Assembly (NCBI GenBank): GCA_947177315.1
Contig: CAMWTX010000087.1
Location: forward strand, 1-6,726
Direction of reading: 5' to 3'
Length of the DNA: 6,726 bases
From: an uncultured Bacteroidales bacterium
GTDB taxonomy: Bacteria; Bacteroidota; Bacteroidia; Bacteroidales; P3
Below the pieces are notes generated by a model. The model did no database searches, was not told the origin of the DNA, and was given only the letters and a program-made list of their open reading frames with translations. The first letter of the stretch is position 1. Every line of letters begins with the position of its first letter. The position numbers and the translations under genes were made by a program. Of this stretch, positions 1 to 5,300 are shown piece after piece.

Positions 1-484
1 CGAAAATGGGACAAGTGGAACGGTCGGTATAATCCACCATCGACGACATCTTTTCGGCAACCACCAACACCACTTTCTTGTAGCGGCCCGATTCAACATA
101 GTGCGCCGCCGTGGAAAGCGCAAAGACAAAGCCCGAACATCCCGAGTTGATATCGAACGCAAAGGCATTCTTGGCACCCATCTTGTCGGCGATCAGACAA
201 GCCGTGGCGGGAAAACGCATATCGGGCGTAACGGTGGCGCAAAGCACCAGGTCTATTTCTTCAGGACGAACGCCTGTCTTACGCAACAGTTCGTTGACAG
301 CGGCCGTTCCCATATCCGAAGTGGCCTTGCCTTCTTCTTTCTGAATGCGGCGTTCCTTGATACCGATACGGGTCATAATCCACTCGTCGGAGGTATCCAC
401 CATCCGGCTCAATTCATCGTTGGTAAGCACATAATCGGGCAGGTAACATCCCACTCCCGTTATGATGGCATTTATCTTTTCCAT
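1..484 (-). CDS. fabH: Beta-ketoacyl-ACP synthase III (FabH), N-terminal half, cut by the window edge
   Basis: I translated 161 complete codons from the ATG at 484-482; the reading frame runs off the left edge, so about half of a normal FabH (roughly 320-340 residues) is present. Known role: cytosolic condensation of acetyl-CoA (or another short primer) with malonyl-ACP to start type II fatty-acid synthesis. Visible marks are the N-terminal stretch GVGCYLPDYVLTNDEL, the segment TSDEWIMTRIGIKERR, and the nucleophile region FDINSGCSGFVFAL. Its Cys116 aligns with Cys112 of E. coli FabH. The later segment KMSSMVDYTDR also fits the family. The catalytic His and Asn lie beyond the window. The start is 23 bases after the plsX stop, preceded by an A-rich stretch (AAAGAAAA) rather than a Shine-Dalgarno site. 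An ATG 8 bases upstream is out of frame and soon stops. It is very likely co-transcribed with plsX. Confidence 0.96.
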   Translation of the reverse strand, partial: MEKINAIITGVGCYLPDYVLTNDELSRMVDTSDEWIMTRIGIKERRIQKEEGKATSDMGTAAVNELLRKTGVRPEEIDLVLCATVTPDMRFPATACLIADKMGAKNAFAFDINSGCSGFVFALSTAAHYVESGRYKKVVLVVAEKMSSMVDYTDRSTCPIF

Positions 485-507
485 AAATCCATTTTCTTTA
501 CGCGCCG

Positions 508-1461
508 CTACCGGCCTATGTAAGCGGCAAACAACCGACGGAGGGCATCGATCAAGCCTTGCTCACTCATCCTTTTGGATTGCAGTAGCATGTTCTTGAT
601 TGCCAACGGGCTGGAAATGCCATGCCCCAACACGACGGGCGCGTTCACGCCCAAAATGGGGCTTCCGCCGTAAATCTCGTAATTCAGCCTGTCGAAAAGA
701 GGGTCTGAAATGCCCCGCTTTTGGATAAGCCTGTAAAATGTTTCGATTTCCTTCAACACGATATTGCCCACAAAACCGTCCGCCACAATAACATCGGCTC
801 GGTCCTTGAACAATTCGCGCGGTTCCATGTTTCCCGTAAAGCGGATATGTTCGCAGGCTTTCAGCAAGGGGAAAACCGCCTGACATTGCAGGTTGCCCTT
901 GCCGTCTTCGGTTCCCACGTTCAAAAGCCCTACCTTCGGCTCGGATACACCCAGCACATAACGCGAATAAAGGCTGCCGATAATGGCGAACTGAACCATT
1001 ACCTCCGGCTTGGCATCGGGGGTTGTCCCGATATCGAGCAAAAGGCTGTAGGTTCCGTCCTCCTGCGGCATCATGGTGCAGGTGCACGGGCGCAAGACAC
1101 CCGGAATGCACTTGACGCTCGTTACCGAACCGGCCAAGACCGCGCCCGAATTGCCGGCACTGGCAAAGGCATCCAACTGCCCTTGCGCCAACATCCTGAA
1201 ACCCGTGGCGATGCCGGAAGCCGGCTTCTCGCCCAAAGCCTTGAGCGGCGTTTCTTCCATGGCGATGGTGTCGGGACAGTGCACGATTTCGAACCTGTCC
1301 TCGCCCACGCCTCTGCGGCGCAATTCTTCGCGAATCAGTGTTTCCGGTCCCAACAAGACAATAACATTCCCTGCCCCGATTTCATCCAAGGCGGAAACAG
1401 CACCATCTATGGTGGCGGCAGGGGCAAAATCCCCTCCCATTATATCCAGTCCGAATCTCAT
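508..1461 (-). CDS. plsX: Phosphate acyltransferase PlsX
   Basis: This complete 317-residue protein is in the usual PlsX size range. Known role: it converts acyl-ACP and phosphate to acyl-phosphate, the donor used by PlsY to acylate glycerol-3-phosphate in phospholipid synthesis; it is a soluble enzyme acting at the membrane face. Family motifs seen in order are GLDIMGGDFAP at residues 4-14, SAGNSGAVLAG at 101-111, LLDIGTTPDAKPE at 141-153, GLLNVGTEDGKGN at 178-190, DVIVADGFVGNIVLK at 223-237, and GGSPILGVNAPVVLGHG followed by AIKN at 265-290. The usual LLDxGAN segment reads LLDIGTT here, a small local variation. The ATG at 1461 puts the GGD motif at the expected distance from the N-terminus. 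It sits 34 bases after rpmF and 23 before fabH, the classical rpmF-plsX-fabH order, implying one transcript. Confidence 0.97.
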   Translation of the reverse strand: MRFGLDIMGGDFAPAATIDGAVSALDEIGAGNVIVLLGPETLIREELRRRGVGEDRFEIVHCPDTIAMEETPLKALGEKPASGIATGFRMLAQGQLDAFASAGNSGAVLAGSVTSVKCIPGVLRPCTCTMMPQEDGTYSLLLDIGTTPDAKPEVMVQFAIIGSLYSRYVLGVSEPKVGLLNVGTEDGKGNLQCQAVFPLLKACEHIRFTGNMEPRELFKDRADVIVADGFVGNIVLKEIETFYRLIQKRGISDPLFDRLNYEIYGGSPILGVNAPVVLGHGISSPLAIKNMLLQSKRMSEQGLIDALRRLFAAYIGR

Positions 1462-1474
1462 TACGGAAACTTAA

Positions 1475-1489
1475 GCGGCCCAATGCCGC
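1475..1489 (-). other. Small GC-rich hairpin between rpmF and plsX
   Basis: In the 34-base gap, the sense strand carries GCGGC, a 5-base loop ATTGG, then GCCGC: a perfect 5-bp stem that one G-T pair can extend. It is followed by TTAAGTTT, which is T-rich but not a true U-tract, so it is weak as an intrinsic terminator. It could act as a partial attenuator or RNA-processing site that sets L32 output apart from PlsX/FabH. It could also be chance in a fairly GC-rich gap. The structure is read directly from sequence; the function is speculation. Confidence 0.3.
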
Positions 1490-1495
1490 CGAACA

Positions 1496-1681
1496 CTACG
1501 CGTTGGTCTTGGTTTCCACAACCTGTTTGCCACGGTAGTAGCCACATTCGGGGCAAACATGATGATACAGAACGGGGGAACCGCAATTGCCGCAAGTGGC
1601 CAACTGAGGCATATCCAACTTGTCGTGGGTTCTTCTCTTTCTGGTTCTGGTCTTGGAGAACCTCCATTTAGGATTAGGCAT
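1496..1681 (-). CDS. rpmF: 50S ribosomal protein L32 (zinc-ribbon form)
   Basis: This complete 61-residue protein has a typical L32 length. It begins MPNPKWRFSKTRTRKRRTHD, the basic L32 N-terminus that contacts rRNA in the large subunit. A zinc ribbon follows, with Cys30-x2-Cys33 and Cys43-x2-Cys46 (motifs CGNC and CPEC). All four metal ligands are present, so this is the zinc-containing (C+) form; a cysteine-free paralogue, if one exists, would lie elsewhere. The start lies 20 bases after the DUF177 stop in an AT-rich gap with no recognisable Shine-Dalgarno sequence. It is flanked by the DUF177 gene and plsX in the arrangement conserved in many bacteria, which supports the call and suggests co-transcription. 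Confidence 0.97.
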   Translation of the reverse strand: MPNPKWRFSKTRTRKRRTHDKLDMPQLATCGNCGSPVLYHHVCPECGYYRGKQVVETKTNA

Positions 1682-1701
1682 GATTCAATTATTTAAAACG
1701 T

Positions 1702-2244
1702 TTATATTCTGTTTTTCAAGCTCTTCAACGCATCCCAGCGGGGATCGGTCTCCGCCTCCTGTGGCGCTGCAGGCTGCTCGTACAAATCAAGCATGGCCGG
1801 GTCGCAGGTAGGCTTGCCGTTTTCGTCTTCGGGACAGAAAACCTGCAAGGGACGGCTCAAGGCGATGGTTTCGTAAAAGTAGGACGCCAGATCGATAAAG
1901 GTATCTTTCTCGCTAACCCACCAAAGGTTTTCCTCGTCTTGCGCATCGGTATCCGATGCCGAAGCCGTCTTGACGATAATGGTTTCTTCCTGTTCCACCT
2001 TGAACCGCAACGGGTTCAGGCAACGGTCGCAATACGTGCCGGCCGTACCGTCAAAGCGGAAAGAAAGCAACATCATGCGTTCCTGCTTCTCCAACTCCAA
2101 TCCGACTCGCACTTCCGGTTCACAAAAAGCCTCCGTTTCGGGAAACAGTTCCATGAATTCCGCTCCCAAAACGTATGCAAACGTATGCTTGCCCTCTTTC
2201 AATCCGGCAAATTCCAAACGGAATCCACCTCCCGGCTTCGACAT
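1702..2244 (-). CDS. DUF177 / YceD family protein (23S rRNA accumulation factor)
   Basis: This 180-residue protein is recognised by the segment EFAGLKEGKHTF near residue 11, the signature GTYCDRCLNPL (Cys72-x2-Cys75), a second cysteine pair at 137 and 147 (FCPEDENGKPTC), and a C-terminal DPRWDALKSL at 167-176. These match the DUF177/YceD family, which is typically encoded just before rpmF. E. coli YceD is reported to be needed for normal 23S rRNA accumulation, and plant homologues bind 23S precursor RNA. The four cysteines may bind a metal, but that is inference. There is no signal peptide or membrane segment, so it should be cytosolic. It appears to be the first gene of the operon, with a promoter-like element 22 bases before its ATG. 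The Asp/Glu-rich stretch around 98-106 looks like a flexible loop. Confidence 0.9.
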   Translation of the reverse strand: MSKPGGGFRLEFAGLKEGKHTFAYVLGAEFMELFPETEAFCEPEVRVGLELEKQERMMLLSFRFDGTAGTYCDRCLNPLRFKVEQEETIIVKTASASDTDAQDEENLWWVSEKDTFIDLASYFYETIALSRPLQVFCPEDENGKPTCDPAMLDLYEQPAAPQEAETDPRWDALKSLKNRI

Positions 2245-2266
2245 ATACAGGCCAAATTAAAGCCCG

Positions 2267-2274
2267 CAAAGGTA
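2267..2274 (-). promoter_or_regulatory. Bacteroidota-type -7 promoter element of the DUF177-rpmF-plsX-fabH operon
   Basis: On the sense strand this reads TACCTTTG, an exact match to the TAnnTTTG -7 consensus used by the Bacteroidota primary sigma factor. It lies 22 bases before the DUF177 start codon, so a start site a few bases downstream would give a short leader of about 15-17 bases. Upstream is an A/T-rich stretch that includes seven consecutive A residues. I found no clear TTTG -33 element at the usual 19-21 base spacing, which lowers confidence. The place, at the junction between a very large surface-protein gene and a housekeeping operon, is where a promoter is expected. Confidence 0.6.
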
Positions 2275-2322
2275 ATATTTTTTTAGAAAAGTTTCCGATT
2301 TAATTCACCGGACACCTTTCTC

Positions 2323-5300
2323 CTACCGGATCAGCGTTACCGTGCCGTCTGCCGACAGGTTGCGCCCGTTCTGCTTGGCATGCGCCTTGCAGCGGTAAAC
2401 ATACACGCCCGCAGGACATTGGGCTCCTTTATGATTGCCGTCCCAGCCTTCGGTCATGCTGTGGCTTTCAAATACCTTTTCGCCGTTGCGGTTGTATATG
2501 TAGAGGCTATATACCACTTGATCGTCGATAGCCGTGGTGACAGGACCGAAAACGTCGTTGCTGCCGTCTCCGTTGGGAGTGAATGCCGAGGGGAAGTACA
2601 GATTGGAGCAAAAATCCTCGTGCACAAACACTTCGTTGTAGTCGGAACAGCCCATCAGTTCCACGTAGAGGCTGTAAAGGCCTTCCGTATTGACTAGATA
2701 GGTTTGTCCCGAAGTGCCGTCCTGCCAACGGTAGGTTTCCATCGCCTCAGGACCTGCCAACAGAATCGAATCGCGCTGGCACATCACTGTATCGGAGGGG
2801 AAGCCGATGTTCGGCGAAGGACGCTCTTCCACCACGAACGATTTACTGTCTTCGCAGCCCTCATACGTCATCACCACCGAATACTGTCCGCCGGTATTGA
2901 TTTCCACTACCGCACCTGTCGTACCCATAGGCGCCCAACGGAAAGAGGCACCGGGATATGCCTCATTGGAGGCATCGATGGCAAAGACATGGCCGGAACA
3001 CATAAAGGTATCGTTTACCAAGGGCACCGGCAACGGGCGGACATCCACATACAGGCTTGCCTCGCCATAGCAGCCGTTGCGTTCCACCTTAAACATATAC
3101 TTGCCGCCGTCTTCAAGTGCCGCGGAAGAAACGCCGTAACTGCCCAAAGCCGCCCCCTCGATACGTTCGCCGTCATGATACCATTCCATCAGGTCTTCGC
3201 CGCGGGCATCCGGCACATCAAGCCGCAGGGGCGTTCCCGCGCAATAGAAAACACCCTTTTCATCTTGTTGGGCGCCCACCGCCTGCAATTCGGGACGGGG
3301 CATGGAACGTACATGAATAAAAATGGAAGTATCGTCCACGCAAGCGCCTCTATACACGGTCAGTTTCAGATAGGCACTGTCCGCCATTTCCAACTCTCCC
3401 AACTCAAGTTTCGTTGTGGGGGAAGTTCCCATGTGCGGACGGTTGACGGAATACCATTCGTAGGTTGCCCCTTCGCCCTGGTTTTCCGCATCGGTAACGA
3501 AATCCGAACCTTCGCAATAGAAAGAATCCACCGGGAAGGCAGGATGAGAATGGGCGTCCACACGCACGCTCACCGTATCCTTGCTCACACAACGGTTCAC
3601 TTGAATTTCCAGTTCATAATCGCCGGCATCCGACAAGGCCAACTTACCGCCCGTATAAACGGAAGTTCCAAGCTTATCCTGCAACACCTCTCCCTCGTTT
3701 TTCCAAATAAAACGGCTTTGACGGAGCCAATCCGCCGCCAAGCCTGTATTGACATCCAACTTGAGGTTATCGTCTTCGCAGAATTCCGTTTCGCTAAAAT
3801 CAAACTCGGGAACAGGGTACATACGCAGATGGACATTCCTGCTTTCCTCGCATCCGTTCCTATTGAACTTGAAGATATAAACTCCCGTATCTTCCGGAAG
3901 ATAGTTCGGAAGATAAATCCAAGCACAGGAACATATACTTCCCGTCGGATCTGTCAAGGAAAGAGCCACATCCGCTTCAGCTGCAGGTTCGATATAAATC
4001 GTTTCTCCCAAGCAGGCGATAGTGTCCGGTTGGACCACAGCCGCCGGCTTAAGCACAATCAATACGGAGTCTTTCGTCTGGCAATTTTTTTGAGATTCTT
4101 CCCCTACAAGATACAGCACATCGTCGGTTACGACATTGAATATATAAGCATTCGCAGAAGAAGCCGCCGCTCCCGCTTTGGAAGACCATGCATAGGTATC
4201 CGCACCCTGGGCCGTAAAGTGAATTTCTTCATTCTTCGTGGCGCAATACCTCTTGCCTGTAAAATCCGGCTTGCCCTGAATGCCTATCTTAATAGTAGGG
4301 GCATTGTAAGAATGCATGACGATTTCGCCCGAACCTGCGCAACCGTTCTTGCCGGCAACCTCGCACTTTACGGTAACATTATCGGCCGGCGGCACCGTCG
4401 GCAAGGTATAAAGCGATCCGTTCACATACCATTTCACATCCTTGGCCGAATCCACCTCCCCTACAGGGAAAGGCTTGGTTTGCAGAACCAAAGGTTCGGG
4501 ACGACAGGCGGAATTATCGAGGACGGTAACTTCGGGAACCGGCTTGACGGTTACCCAAAAAACAGTTCTGTCGCAAGGAGGTACGGCACAACCCGTTCTT
4601 GTCTCGAACTGATACATGCAATCTTCTTTAGCCATCACATCCGACACCACCTCCTCTTTGGGGGCATTGAGGCATAATGTATCGGGATTCGAAAGTCCTC
4701 CGCCTTCCAGTTTTTTCCACTTTATCCATGTAATACGTCCGTTGGTAGCCGCTCTCAACGTTACCGGATCGCCCGGACAATAAGCGTCTTTATCTGCCCC
4801 CGCTATACCATATACAGGAGCGTCTCCTATAATGACAATAGTTCCGCTCAATGTATTCTTACACTGATAACGAGCCGAAGCGGTCGCACTACGGGTCGCA
4901 AATTTTTCCACAACCGGATAGTTGAAGTTTTGAGGTGTTACCGTCTTCACATCCACCACCGAAGAATCCACGTAATTCCATACACTGAAAGGTTCTCCTT
5001 CGCATGCATATACAGTATCCTGTGTAAAAATACGCAGGTTCTTCAAAAGCGATACCCGTATGGTGTCACGGCGCACAAAAACAGAATCTCCTATCTTGGT
5101 ACGGAGCTCATACGGATAAAGCCCATCCCCTTTCGCCGATTCCACACGATAATGAAAACGTTTTATTTTTTTTGTCTTGACGGCCCCTTTTTCATCCGTA
5201 TATTGATAGTCGGCCCAATCTTCAAGGCCAGTGCCACCACCAACCGCTTGAACGGCGGGATCACTCCAAGTTATCTGCTCAAGCGTTTCATATCCGAAAT

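Noticed and set aside
135..145. SGCSGF instead of the more familiar AACxGF around the FabH nucleophile
   Set aside because: The catalytic cysteine and following Gly-Phe are kept, and the preceding residues vary between FabH proteins, so this is not evidence of altered function.
101..523. Plus-strand open frames opposite fabH
   Set aside because: The minus-strand frame gives an unmistakable FabH with its active-site cysteine region, so these are shadows.
721..1671. A 316-codon open frame on the plus strand opposite plsX and rpmF
   Set aside because: It runs antisense across two well-supported genes and their intergenic gap, and its translation resembles no protein family.
2295..2335. Possible terminator after the large gene (CCGG ... 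CCGG around the stop codon)
   Set aside because: Only a 4-bp stem forms, from self-complementary CCGG copies, with a long loop and no U-tract directly after it.
2704..4677. A 657-codon open frame on the plus strand opposite the large gene
   Set aside because: It is the antisense of the Ig-like module region, which has clear domain patterns on the minus strand. The plus-strand translation is rich in His, Arg and Ile with no recognisable motif. Its length follows from the base composition of the real gene.
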